Under the pieces are notes generated by a model. That model did no database searches. It worked only from the letters and a program-made list of their open reading frames with translations, and was not told the origin of the DNA. From Lewinella sp. LCG006 (GTDB taxonomy: Bacteria > Bacteroidota > Bacteroidia > Chitinophagales > Saprospiraceae): a DNA stretch of 64,000 nt. The stretch covers positions 859,501-923,500 of the forward strand of contig NZ_CP160680.1 in assembly GCF_040784935.1 (NCBI RefSeq). The letters are read 5' to 3'. Numbering within the stretch: position 1 is the first letter of the stretch; each line of letters opens with the position of its first letter. Both the position numbers and the translations under genes were made by a program. Shown here in pieces: positions 56,039-64,000 of this stretch.

Positions 56039-57124
56039 CTATTTAATAATATCCTGGATGGACTTATGTTGTTCTGAAATGATCTTGATCGCCTGATCAA
56101 CAGCTTTACGAAATTTCTGAAAGTCTGTGTAGATTTTATTGTAAACGATCGTACTTTGGTTGCTTAATTTAAATTCAAGGGTCTCCGCCAGCTCGCCTAC
56201 TTTCTGTAAGCCTACCATGGCAAAAGTGGGTTTTATTTTATGAATTGCTTTTTCCAATTCGTCCCAATTTTGGTGGTTAGCAGCAATCTCCATAGCAGAA
56301 AGGGCAGGAGGAGTATTCTTTAAAAATAAATCAAGCATTACTGTCAAGTGAGCCGTATCGTTGTCATAAATTTCTCGCAAAAACTCGTGATCGATTACAT
56401 CAGTGTATAAGCTTGCTTGTTCATGATCGGGAATAATTTTCAACTCCGTAATAATCTGAAAAAGCACCTTAGGATCCAATGGCTTACTGACAAACAAGGA
56501 CGCTCCTGCGGTCATCATTTGCTTTTTAGATTTCTCGTCCGTTGAACCAGCCATTGCCACAATTGGAACCTGTTGATTCAAGCCATCATCATCAGCACGC
56601 ACACAAGCAACCACCTCGTGACCATCCATCAAAGGCATTTGCAGATCAATGAGTACCAAGTCAAAACTTTCTTGCTGGAGGTGTTGCCAAGCGGCTTGGC
56701 CATTGTCACAAATACAATAATTAAGCTCCCATCTTTCCAGAAGATTAAGTAAAGAAGTACGGATTAACAGATTGTCATCTGCGACCAGTACTTTGAGTGG
56801 GCGCCCGGAAATTTTATTTTTTGAAGTAAGCTTGGAAAGCACCAAGGCATTGGAACTTTCCTGAGTCGAAACAGCCTTATCTGATGATTTATTAGGGGCA
56901 GTAGTATTTCTGCCGCGTACGGTAGCTGCTACTGGCAACGATCCCTCTGTTACCTTTGCAGTGCTGTGTGGTAAAATTTCTGCAATCGATGCAGGAGCTT
57001 CCTTTCTGTAAGGGGAACGTACTTCAGGCGTAAGCTGATCGTCCTCTCTACTAAAATCAAGTGCTTCATCGGTTGTCAGAAAGATGTCCATCGAGTGTAC
57101 CCTCGTGTCTCTTTCGTAAAACAT
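56039..57124 (-). CDS. Receiver-HPt protein
   Basis: Start chosen at ATG 57124 (MFYERDTRVHSMD); a TTG four codons upstream is in frame. ~362 residues. A ~110-residue disordered start is followed by a receiver domain with LKVLVADDNLLIRTSLLNLLE and LVLIDLQMPLMDG. An HPt domain follows at ~260-361, with the phosphorylated His in AIHKIKPTFAMVGL. There is no kinase catalytic domain, so it would accept phosphate from a hybrid kinase and pass it on, perhaps to the LytTR regulator encoded 8 bp downstream. HPt-REC orientation is unusual as a stand-alone unit. Confidence 0.9.
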   Translation of the reverse strand: MFYERDTRVHSMDIFLTTDEALDFSREDDQLTPEVRSPYRKEAPASIAEILPHSTAKVTEGSLPVAATVRGRNTTAPNKSSDKAVSTQESSNALVLSKLTSKNKISGRPLKVLVADDNLLIRTSLLNLLERWELNYCICDNGQAAWQHLQQESFDLVLIDLQMPLMDGHEVVACVRADDDGLNQQVPIVAMAGSTDEKSKKQMMTAGASLFVSKPLDPKVLFQIITELKIIPDHEQASLYTDVIDHEFLREIYDNDTAHLTVMLDLFLKNTPPALSAMEIAANHQNWDELEKAIHKIKPTFAMVGLQKVGELAETLEFKLSNQSTIVYNKIYTDFQKFRKAVDQAIKIISEQHKSIQDIIK

Positions 57125-57406
57125 TGTGCTATTCAATTAGTGTTTCCTCTAATATGACGCATAAGTCACCATAAGTAACTTATAGCATTCCTAATAATTG
57201 AAACAAGCAGGTCAATGTTCTCGTGTTTGTTGTAAGGGTACTGAATCGCTAGGGAATGATAATTGCTTATACGGGAGAAAAAGGAGAAAGTTACGAAATA
57301 AACATTATTCCTCTTCTCTGTACTTGGATAAAGATACCATAATACAACGACAAAAATTAATATTAGTTAAACTTAATATATTCTTAATTAGCAGGCAATA
57401 TCTTTA

Positions 57407-58444
57407 CTAAAGATCTTGAATGATGGCCAATATTTGTTCTGCCAACTCAGGATTTTCAATAATCACCTGTTCTCCTTCCACTCTTACTTCACCAGATAAA
57501 AGGAAGGCATGTTTACAACCAAAATACAAGCCTTGCCCTTTGAATTTATGAAAACTATAATCTCTTACCGCCTGCCGATCAAAGCGAAATTCATCTTGCA
57601 TATTCACCTCTTGGGCGGAGAGGTAGGCCTGAATCGGTTTCTCTTCTCCGTAAAATTTCTCTTCAAATGCGGGGATATTGATGACCTTTCCTGGGCTTTT
57701 CATGGCAAAATTAGCCAACTGCTCTCGGAAAACTCCCGTTTCCATAGGCGCTCCGGTATCTTCGTCAAGCGGCAAAGGGGCGGCAGCTACCGCTTCTAAA
57801 AAATGATGTGTCAATTCTTTATTTGAGACCGACTCTTCGATACCCAACCAACTGAGAAAATAATCAGAAATTTCTTTTTGGGTACGTGCATGTTTGATGA
57901 CTTCCAGATGGGGTTGTTCGTGGCCCTCCCCTTTCCTGAGTATTATCCGGCAAGCCAGGGCCATGCGGTCTATGTCCAAATAAGTAGAAGGACTAAGTTG
58001 AAAACTACCACTTGCCCCCGTTGTGAAGACCAGTCCGTTGGTATCTCTCACTAAAAAGATACCTAATAAATGCTGTTCGTGCGCGCCTTCACCAGTACTG
58101 TAAAAAGCATATACCAAGTAGCCTCCTTTAGCGCCAACGACGCCCTGCAAACTCAATTGTAGGGCTTGCATGCTATCGCGAGAAAATTGCAAAAAGGCCT
58201 CCGCTGAAAACTTCTCTTCTTCCAGCAAATGAAAATAACCAGGAAAGAGTGCATCCTCTGGTGCCGCAAGATGACCGTTGAGGACTTCGTTTTTTTGAAT
58301 AAAGGTCTTATTCAACTTACCAACCAGCTCTTCCGCTTTTTCATCAATTAGCAAGAGGTTGTCGCTTAGCCGCAATTCCGCTTCGTTGCTATCAGCATTT
58401 TTCACTAATTCATGGATGGCTAATTGGTGCAGTGTCATCGTCAT
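57407..58444 (-). CDS. Nucleoid-associated protein (NdpA/YejK family)
   Basis: 345 residues, soluble, no signal peptide. The pattern of the 37-kDa nucleoid-associated family is evident: a TFIQKNEVLNGHL start region, DGYLVYAFYS-like beta core (GGYLVYAFYSTGEGAHEQHLLGIFLV), LDIDRMALACRIIL, and the terminal FGCKHAFLLSGEVRVEG. E. coli YejK binds DNA weakly and its role is not well defined. ATG at 58444. Confidence 0.85.
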   Translation of the reverse strand: MTMTLHQLAIHELVKNADSNEAELRLSDNLLLIDEKAEELVGKLNKTFIQKNEVLNGHLAAPEDALFPGYFHLLEEEKFSAEAFLQFSRDSMQALQLSLQGVVGAKGGYLVYAFYSTGEGAHEQHLLGIFLVRDTNGLVFTTGASGSFQLSPSTYLDIDRMALACRIILRKGEGHEQPHLEVIKHARTQKEISDYFLSWLGIEESVSNKELTHHFLEAVAAAPLPLDEDTGAPMETGVFREQLANFAMKSPGKVINIPAFEEKFYGEEKPIQAYLSAQEVNMQDEFRFDRQAVRDYSFHKFKGQGLYFGCKHAFLLSGEVRVEGEQVIIENPELAEQILAIIQDL

Positions 58445-58714
58445 CTAATTGGTCTTTAGTCTGGGCTCAAAAATAAGTCTTTATCCTTCACTACCGCTAA
58501 GTCCTAATGAAAAAGAACACCCGAAGGATAATATCTAGGGCCAGGATGAAGTTTTTGTCGACACATAGTAAATGCCGCTTACTTTCTTTGTTGGTATTGC
58601 GCAAAAATAAATAGCATCTTTGCCGATAATAAACGGAGAAAACAAGTGTAACAGCTTTCCGTCAAAATACTAAGTATTTCCAAAATTCTCCGAGAATCAA
58701 ATTTTTTCTTTGTA

Positions 58715-59314
58715 ATGCGTAAACTCAGCCTACTTTTTAGCCTTGTCTTCTTTGCTCTCCTATGGTACAGTTGTAACGATCCGGTATATACGCCAAAGCC
58801 GAGGTCTTATCCGAGAATCGATTTTCCTAAAAAATCGTTTCAATCCTTCACGGAGGATATTTGTAATTTCACTTTTGAATATCCGGTATATACCCAAATT
58901 CAGCAAGACACCAACTTCTTCGAAGAAATTCCTCCTCATGCTTGTTGGTTTGATCTTTTCTATCCCAATTTTGACGGACGCGTACACTTCACTTACGTCA
59001 ACCTCCAGCAAGCAGGTAATGATCTTGAAAAACTCCGACAAGAGTCTTTTAACATGGCTGATTGGCACAACAAACGCGCCAATTTCATTGATGAGCTCAT
59101 CATAAAAAACGCCAACGGCGTCAGTGGTATCGCCTTTGATATTGACGGCCCTGCCGCAAGCCCCTTCCAATTTTTTCTAACCGACAGCACCCAACATTTT
59201 GTCCGCGGCGCCCTCTACTTCAACACCCATGTTCAAGCGGATTCTATGGCCCCCGTCATCGATTTTGTAAGGGAGGATGTCCTGCATTTGATCGAGACTT
59301 TTAAGTGGGAATAG
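58715..59314 (+). CDS. gldD: Gliding motility lipoprotein GldD
   Basis: 199 residues, lipoprotein with Cys 20 (LWYSCND). The diagnostic start YTPKPRSYPRIDFPKKSFQSF follows. Later conserved parts are CNFTFEYPVYTQIQ, CWFDLFYPNFDGRVHFTYV and MADWHNKRANFID. In Flavobacterium johnsoniae GldD is needed for gliding and T9SS function. It normally occurs near other gld genes, but here it stands alone between a nucleoid-associated protein gene and recA, with hairpin repeats after it. Confidence 0.93.
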   Translation: MRKLSLLFSLVFFALLWYSCNDPVYTPKPRSYPRIDFPKKSFQSFTEDICNFTFEYPVYTQIQQDTNFFEEIPPHACWFDLFYPNFDGRVHFTYVNLQQAGNDLEKLRQESFNMADWHNKRANFIDELIIKNANGVSGIAFDIDGPAASPFQFFLTDSTQHFVRGALYFNTHVQADSMAPVIDFVREDVLHLIETFKWE

Positions 59315-59435
59315 TTTTTTTTGTTGATGGTTGATGGTTGGTTGGTGTATGCCGAAGGTTCAGTAGACACACTTTAATTGACAGTCTCATGCAAAGAAAG
59401 GGTTGGATGCCCTGCGTTTATCACTATCCCTTACA

Positions 59436-59601
59436 CTAAGGGGTCGGCGAAGAATAACTTCCCCATTTGATGCGGCCCTCTTGCCGCAATACTTCGTTGC
59501 TTCGTCGGTTGCGTAGCTGGGCTACGCGCTCTTCCTCGCGCCTCGTCTGGCGGCAAGATGGCTCTCCTGAAAAGGACAACTTATTCTTCGCCGACCCTTA
59601 G
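59436..59601. repeat. Palindromic hairpin element, about 166 bp
   Basis: CTAAGGGGTCGGCGAAGAAT at the left and ATTCTTCGCCGACCCTTAG at the right form the outer arms. Inner arms CTTGCCGC (59480-59487) and GCGGCAAG (59550-59557) extend the stem. GC-rich, noncoding, REP/MITE-like. Confidence 0.65.
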
Positions 59602-59629
59602 GCTGTTCAATCTGATGGTAAATTAGGTT

Positions 59630-59718
59630 GCGCGTGGCTTTAGCCCGCAACGAGTTCTCTCCGTACTATAAGTGCGGGCTGCCCCGAAGGGATGGCTAGG
59701 CCAAAGCCCGCGCTACCT
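59630..59718. repeat. Second hairpin element, GCGCG-GGCTTT type
   Basis: GCGCGTGGCTTTAGCCCGC near 59634 pairs imperfectly with GGCCAAAGCCCGCGC near 59700. It is separate from the neighbouring element at 59436-59601 and lies just before the recA terminator. Confidence 0.5.
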
Positions 59719-59724
59719 GGCCAT

Positions 59725-59780
59725 AAAAAAAGCCACTTCTACTACCCTACTGTCAAGTGGATAGAGAAATGGCTTTTTTC
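59725..59780 (-). terminator. recA terminator
   Basis: On the minus strand AAAAAAGCCATTTCT pairs with AGAAGTGGCTTTTTTT (one mismatch), with an inner CACTT/AAGTG pair, and ends in a run of seven T. It starts 34 bp after the recA stop codon. Confidence 0.85.
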
Positions 59781-59813
59781 TTACTTAAATGATCGGCTAG
59801 TGCCGATACTTTG

Positions 59814-60854
59814 TTATTCTCCTGCTTCGGCAGGTGTTTCTTGTTCTTCGCGACTGCCCATGATGGCCTCTTTGATCTTTTTCTCTATCTCGATGGCTAC
59901 CTCTGGGTTATCCATCAGAAACTGCTTGGCGGCTTCACGACCTTGAGCAATTTTGGCATCATTGTAGGCATACCAGGCACCACTCTTTTGGATGATATCT
60001 TGATCTACTCCGAGATCTACGATTTCACCAACTTTGGAGATACCCTCCCCGAACATGATATCAAATTCTGCAATACGGAAAGGAGGAGCCAGTTTGTTTT
60101 TAACTACTTTTACCTTCACGTGGTTACCCATCACCACATTCTCCTTGTCTTTGATGCCTGCACCAGAACGGCGAATATCTAAACGCATCGAAGCATAAAA
60201 CTTCAGTGCATTACCACCAGTGGTCGTTTCGGGATTACCGAACATCACACCGATTTTTTCACGTAGCTGATTGATGAAAATACAACAGCAGCCTGTACGC
60301 CCTATTGTCCCCGTCAGTTTACGCATGGCTTGGGACATCAAACGCGCCTGAAGGCCCATCTTACTATCGCCCATCTCCCCTTCAATTTCTGAGCGAGGTA
60401 CCAAGGCCGCTACCGAGTCAATGACAATGATGTCGATAGCGCCGGAACGGATAAGGTTTTCGGTTATTTCCAAAGCTTGCTCTCCGTTATCAGGCTGGGA
60501 GATCAATAGATTTTCGGTATCGACCCCAAGGCTTTTTGCATAATAGCGGTCAAATGCGTGCTCTGCATCCACAAAGGCTGCAATTCCGCCCAATTTCTGA
60601 CACTCTGCAATGGCATGAATGGCTAAAGTCGTTTTACCAGATGATTCAGGGCCGTAAATTTCGACAACACGTCCACGCGGAAATCCGCCAATACCTAAGG
60701 CAATGTCCAGGCCAAGTGAACCTGTGGGGATAGCTTCAACATCCGCTACTTTGGAATCCCCCATAAACATAATGGTACCCTTACCGTAAGTTTTATCCAA
60801 GCGATCCATGGTCGCTTTTAGTGCTTTCAGCTTATCATCTTTATCCTTAGCCAT
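59814..60854 (-). CDS. recA: Recombinase A
   Basis: 346 residues, ATG at 60854. It catalyses strand exchange in homologous recombination and triggers LexA cleavage in the SOS response. The ATP-binding Walker A is GPESSGKTT (~66-74), with family motifs [39 protein letters not shown] and [21 protein letters not shown]. The length and the acidic C-terminal tail ([11 protein letters not shown]) are typical. A full Bacteroidota promoter lies upstream. No LexA box is claimed here. Confidence 0.99.
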   Translation of the reverse strand: MAKDKDDKLKALKATMDRLDKTYGKGTIMFMGDSKVADVEAIPTGSLGLDIALGIGGFPRGRVVEIYGPESSGKTTLAIHAIAECQKLGGIAAFVDAEHAFDRYYAKSLGVDTENLLISQPDNGEQALEITENLIRSGAIDIIVIDSVAALVPRSEIEGEMGDSKMGLQARLMSQAMRKLTGTIGRTGCCCIFINQLREKIGVMFGNPETTTGGNALKFYASMRLDIRRSGAGIKDKENVVMGNHVKVKVVKNKLAPPFRIAEFDIMFGEGISKVGEIVDLGVDQDIIQKSGAWYAYNDAKIAQGREAAKQFLMDNPEVAIEIEKKIKEAIMGSREEQETPAEAGE

Positions 60855-60920
60855 GTGCTGCTGTTTAACGGGAGTAGAGAAAACCCTCCGACTATTTCAA
60901 ATATTTGTTTATTTCGAAAG

Positions 60921-60952
60921 CAAATATAAACAACAAATTGTTATCAGCCAAA
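60921..60952 (-). promoter_or_regulatory. recA promoter
   Basis: On the minus strand TTTG (60949-60952), a 20-bp spacer and TATATTTG (60921-60928) match the Bacteroidota -33/-7 consensus exactly. The start codon lies 66 bp downstream of the -7 element. Confidence 0.65.
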
Positions 60953-61180
60953 TAATTTTCCAACATTGCAGAAAAAAATCAGTGCTTTGGGTACACGTTT
61001 AGGAAAGGCGCAAGCTTGGAGCCCAAGGCACGGAGTAACCTGCCAACTCGGCCGCACATCGTGGGCAGACAGGTAAGAACGAGCTAGTCCAGATTTCCAC
61101 TCGGGAATAGTGCGTTGCACAGCAAGCACTAAAATGGAGAGAGCAGTAGCGCGCGCAGCACCTCTACGGCTCCAATTTGT

Positions 61181-62233
61181 TTATCGCTTAGCAGCCCACA
61201 CCTCTAGTGCATTCACCACCTCGCCTACCCCTTCTTCAAGTGGGCGCACTACCGGTAGCCCTGTCTCCTTTCGGAGTGCCTCCTGCGCAGCGATCAATTC
61301 TTCGGTAGTGAGTTCTTCCCCGTTGAGGGTGATGGCGATGACCTCAGACCCGTAGATGCGGATCAGGTCGATGTCTTTTTGGATGGATCCGATGGCTACG
61401 TCACTGCCTTCGAAATGTTCTCGACCAGGAGCGTGCTGTAAGACAACAGCTTTAGCATTTGCACTCAGTAAATATTCACTTCCGCAAGGGCCGCTGGGGT
61501 TACGAAGAGAAGATTGGCCTTCCAGCAAGATATAATCAGGCTTGGCCTCTTTGGCGCAGTTGACAACAGCTTTTTCCAGCTCTCCCCCAATAAAATCGTT
61601 GACGGTACTGTCGAACACAAAACCGTAAGGAGAACCTTGCAACCATCCTGTCTGGCCGGTGTAGATCATTTCTGCACTTTTGCCTTTGGCTCGCAGTGCT
61701 TCCATGATCCAACGGGTAGTGGTGCGTTTGCCCAACGCACAATCGGTACCCAATACAGCAACAATAGGCTGTTTCACCTCATAAATTTCACCTGTCCAGA
61801 ATTGCAACTGCTCACGTGAGCGTGGTTTACGGATATCTACGAGTTGGATACCTTGGTCATTGGCCAATTGCTGAAATTCAGGATCATCACTCAAGAAAGT
61901 ATGCAAACCGTTGACCAGATTGCAACCGTGCCTTGCTGCTTCTAAAAGCGCAGCTCGGAAATCATGGGGTAGTCGGCCACCCGTCAGGGCTACACCTACT
62001 ATACAGGCATCGGGCTGTACGGCCTCTTTTTGTGCAAAATAAGCTGCGACAGAAGCGACTACGGGGATATTGCGGACTTTACCATCAAGTACCACTCCTG
62101 CATCCTGCCCGGCATAGGTCTCGTCAATGACCGCTAGAATTTTGAAACGTTCGCTGCCGCGAAGCAGCCCGTGACAGGTTTTTGCGTTGGAAGTGGCCAA
62201 CATTCCGTTGGTGAGTACAATAGCTTGTTGCAT
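61181..62233 (-). CDS. DUF1611 family protein (DgcN-like)
   Basis: 350 residues, ATG at 62233, 2 bp after the RodA stop codon. An N-terminal Rossmann-like part (AIVLTNGMLATSNAKTCHGLL, DACIVGVALTGGRLP) is followed by a P-loop-like domain (VAVLGTDCALGKRTTTRWIM, ILLEGQSSLRNP). Members of this family (DgcN) act on D-glutamate in partnership with enolase-superfamily epimerases, and an epimerase-like gene is found at 39883-40989. The catalytic activity here is therefore suggested but unproven. The close spacing to rodA is unexpected for an amino-acid enzyme. Confidence 0.85.
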   Translation of the reverse strand: MQQAIVLTNGMLATSNAKTCHGLLRGSERFKILAVIDETYAGQDAGVVLDGKVRNIPVVASVAAYFAQKEAVQPDACIVGVALTGGRLPHDFRAALLEAARHGCNLVNGLHTFLSDDPEFQQLANDQGIQLVDIRKPRSREQLQFWTGEIYEVKQPIVAVLGTDCALGKRTTTRWIMEALRAKGKSAEMIYTGQTGWLQGSPYGFVFDSTVNDFIGGELEKAVVNCAKEAKPDYILLEGQSSLRNPSGPCGSEYLLSANAKAVVLQHAPGREHFEGSDVAIGSIQKDIDLIRIYGSEVIAITLNGEELTTEELIAAQEALRKETGLPVVRPLEEGVGEVVNALEVWAAKR

Positions 62234-62235
62234 GA

Positions 62236-63687
62236 TCAGAAATTTACGATTGCGTTTTTCTTCATCCGTCCTCGGTGTTTATCGAGCTTTAGCAAAACAG
62301 CAATCATGATGGTAAATCCGAGCAGACTGGAACCGCCTCTGCTCAGGAAAGGCAGTGGAATTCCAATGATAGGTACCAAGCCGATCGTCATTCCTATGTT
62401 GACGACAAAGTGAACAAAGAGTATTCCCGCCACACCGTAGGCATAAATACGATTGAAGGCAATACGCTGGCGTTCGGCAATCATCACAATTCGGAGAATG
62501 AGGAGCAGGTAAAGCGCTACCACTGCAGCGGCTCCCAGGAAGCCCTGTTCTTCACCGATGGTACAAAAAATAAAGTCGGTATCTTGTTCGGGTACCCAAC
62601 GTCCTTGGGTCATTCGCCCAGAGAAAACGCCGCGGCCCGTAATTCCCCCTGCACCAATCGCTAGCATCGAATTTTCCAGGTTCATCACGGAATCCTTGTT
62701 CCGTTTCTTGGCTTCTGCAGGGCGTAGCCAGACATCAATTCTTTGTTGCTGGTGGGGCTTCAAAACGTAATTGAAGACATAATTACTACCAACAGCCAGG
62801 CCTCCGGTAAGCAAAAATCCAGCCATCATGACCGGAATAATCTTTGTCCTAAAATTGAGGTATTGGCGATAGGTCATTGCCAACAAAGCAATGACTCCGG
62901 CCCCCAAACTGTAGATTCCGTAACCGGCCAAATAACCTTGTGTAAGCATCACCCCAAACAAAATCAACCCGCCAAACCAGAGTAGTGCTTTGTCTTTTTC
63001 GTAAAAAACGTAAATAAGGAGTACGATCCAACTCAGTAATATAATCATTACGACCGGTGGCACCAGGATGCTGAGTACAAAAGTGACCGCTCCGACGATA
63101 CCAATAATGTACAACAAAGGGTTAAGCCCTTCACGAAACATCACAATAAAAAAGGACATAAAAACCAGCGCCGAGCCTGCATCGGGTTGCAAAAGCACCA
63201 ATCCCGCAGGCAGCAGAAATAAGCTCATTACCTGAAAAACTTGCCGGGTATTGCGCAAATCCGTACTCCAATGCCCCAAGTAAGCTGCCATTCCTAGACA
63301 GGTGCCGAATTTAGCAAGCTCGGAAGGCTGAAAAGAAAACCCACCAAAAGCAAACCACGAGGTGGCTCCTTTGATCGTTGTCCCAATCAAAACGACTAAC
63401 ACCAAGGCTGTTATTCCTCCTCCATAGATTAGGTAGGCGAATGTTTGCCAAAACTTGTGATCGAGAAAGAAAAAGATGAATGAAAAGATCAAAAGGCAGA
63501 TGATGATCCACAAGACCTGCCTTCCTGACTGCATATGGAATAGAAAATCGGCCAGGTTTTCTGGTGGTCCTGATTGTTGGACATCTACTGAAAAAATAAA
63601 TATCCCTCCTATTCCTACCAGTGCCAGATAGAAACAAAAGGTGATGTAATCAATGTTTAGTAAATACGTTTGCCGATTATCGGACAT
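62236..63687 (-). CDS. rodA: Rod-shape-determining SEDS protein RodA
   Basis: 483 residues, at least ten membrane helices, ATG at 63687. RodA polymerises glycan strands during side-wall growth with a class B PBP partner. Diagnostic SEDS segments are visible: GATSWFAFGGFSFQPSELAKF, QPDAGSALVF, WVPEQDTDFIF (catalytic Asp), GEEQGFLGAAAVV and GLVPIIGIPLPFLSRGGSSL. It is longer than the usual ~370-420 residues because of extra sequence around the helix-connecting loops (QQQRIDVWLRPAEAKKRNKD). It precedes the DUF1611 gene by 2 bp and follows the SPOR gene by 25 bp. Confidence 0.95.
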   Translation of the reverse strand: MSDNRQTYLLNIDYITFCFYLALVGIGGIFIFSVDVQQSGPPENLADFLFHMQSGRQVLWIIICLLIFSFIFFFLDHKFWQTFAYLIYGGGITALVLVVLIGTTIKGATSWFAFGGFSFQPSELAKFGTCLGMAAYLGHWSTDLRNTRQVFQVMSLFLLPAGLVLLQPDAGSALVFMSFFIVMFREGLNPLLYIIGIVGAVTFVLSILVPPVVMIILLSWIVLLIYVFYEKDKALLWFGGLILFGVMLTQGYLAGYGIYSLGAGVIALLAMTYRQYLNFRTKIIPVMMAGFLLTGGLAVGSNYVFNYVLKPHQQQRIDVWLRPAEAKKRNKDSVMNLENSMLAIGAGGITGRGVFSGRMTQGRWVPEQDTDFIFCTIGEEQGFLGAAAVVALYLLLILRIVMIAERQRIAFNRIYAYGVAGILFVHFVVNIGMTIGLVPIIGIPLPFLSRGGSSLLGFTIMIAVLLKLDKHRGRMKKNAIVNF

Positions 63688-63712
63688 GGTCTTTGCTTAG
63701 CTCCTTAGCCGT

Positions 63713-64000
63713 CTAATAGTAATTCAATAATTCTCCTTTCCCGATAGCATCATCCCGTACGAGGTAGAGGCCTTCGTATTCGCGACTGAGGATGTATTTT
63801 AAGCGAAGTGCATCACGCTTAGTGCGGAAAGCACCAGCTTGCAATTTGTAGTAAGGACGATCATGCTCCCAATCTACTGGAATATTTGGGTAGTGGTAGC
63901 GAAAAGATTGCTGCACGCTTTCCAGGCGTTCTCGACTCGTTGTCGCTAAGATTTGTACCCGCCAACCGGATACCGTATTCTGTGTCTTGTTGGTAGTAGT
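63713..64000 (-). CDS. SPOR-domain protein, 5' end outside window
   Basis: The frame is open from the edge (95 residues seen), so an N-terminal part is missing. GWRVQILATTSRERLESVQQ, WEHDRPYYKLQAGAFRTKRD and the closing LKYILSREYEGLYLVRDD form a complete SPOR (sporulation-related) repeat that binds denuded glycan at division or growth sites. It is encoded immediately before rodA on the same strand, in keeping with a cell-wall role. Confidence 0.88.
   Translation of the reverse strand, partial: TTTNKTQNTVSGWRVQILATTSRERLESVQQSFRYHYPNIPVDWEHDRPYYKLQAGAFRTKRDALRLKYILSREYEGLYLVRDDAIGKGELLNYY

Noticed and set aside
1-64000. Transposase, integrase, phage or toxin-antitoxin genes
   Set aside because: None found; the repeats are noncoding and no mobile-element protein is present in the window.

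Overview
The window comes from a gliding, type IX secretion (T9SS) member of the Bacteroidota, most likely the Saprospiria (Lewinella/Haliscomenobacter-like). The evidence is four large secreted proteins with T9SS-type or GEVED/PKD architecture, a PorP/SprF gene, the gliding lipoprotein gene gldD, Bacteroidota promoters (-33 TTTG, -7 TAnnTTTG) such as the one before recA, and a fused alpha/beta E1 of a 2-oxo acid dehydrogenase. No transposase, phage gene or CRISPR array was found.

Layout. 1-4351 (minus): a giant secreted adhesin, cut by the window edge, with a beta-propeller-like N-terminus, eight tandem ~83-residue repeats in a higher-order pattern, and GEVED domains. 4352-10574 (minus): an unusual regulatory-looking island. 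It holds two paralogous ~510-residue helical/TPR-like proteins, a stand-alone LytTR DNA-binding protein cotranscribed with one of them, a small Cys-rich protein, and several tiny ORFs (10-34 codons) in the gaps, several sharing an ATCACATGA motif at or beside the start. 10794-14000: pseudouridine synthase, a degenerate SGNH-fold lipoprotein, a single-domain response regulator and QueG. 14249-22282: a vanadium-haloperoxidase/PAP2-like enzyme fused to calcium-type MopE repeats and a T9SS tail, an unknown secreted protein, HtrA protease, NlpC/P60 hydrolase and a beta-helix protein. 23252-33602 (plus): a PorP/SprF - TPR/PD40/OmpA - giant PKD adhesin operon, the classic surface-adhesin secretion set. 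33913-48060: small barrel protein, geranylgeranyl-reductase-like flavoprotein, a metallophosphatase/kinase-like/Omp85 fusion, dipeptide epimerase, Xaa-Pro aminopeptidase, E1 enzyme, DUF2237 and unknowns. 48287-52643: dienoyl-CoA isomerase-like crotonase and a LodB/LodA-type pair (flavoprotein plus quinoprotein amino acid oxidase). 53193-59314: tRNA-Cys, a T9SS type-B protein, a LytTR response regulator with a REC-HPt partner, a nucleoid-associated protein and gldD. 59814-64000 (minus): recA, then a SPOR protein - RodA - DUF1611 operon.

Many intergenic spaces carry imperfect long palindromes of several families (GACGGAAATAA-ended elements, a TTAGAGCATGTTTGGAGC cruciform, GAACCAC-AAGGCACCTAAG repeats, TCCGACTTCC repeats). 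One is nested inside another, and one supplies the stop codon of a gene. The most unusual candidate system is the TPR/LytTR/tiny-ORF island at 4.6-10.6 kb, which resembles in layout, though not in demonstrated sequence homology, peptide-responsive TPR regulators of other phyla.
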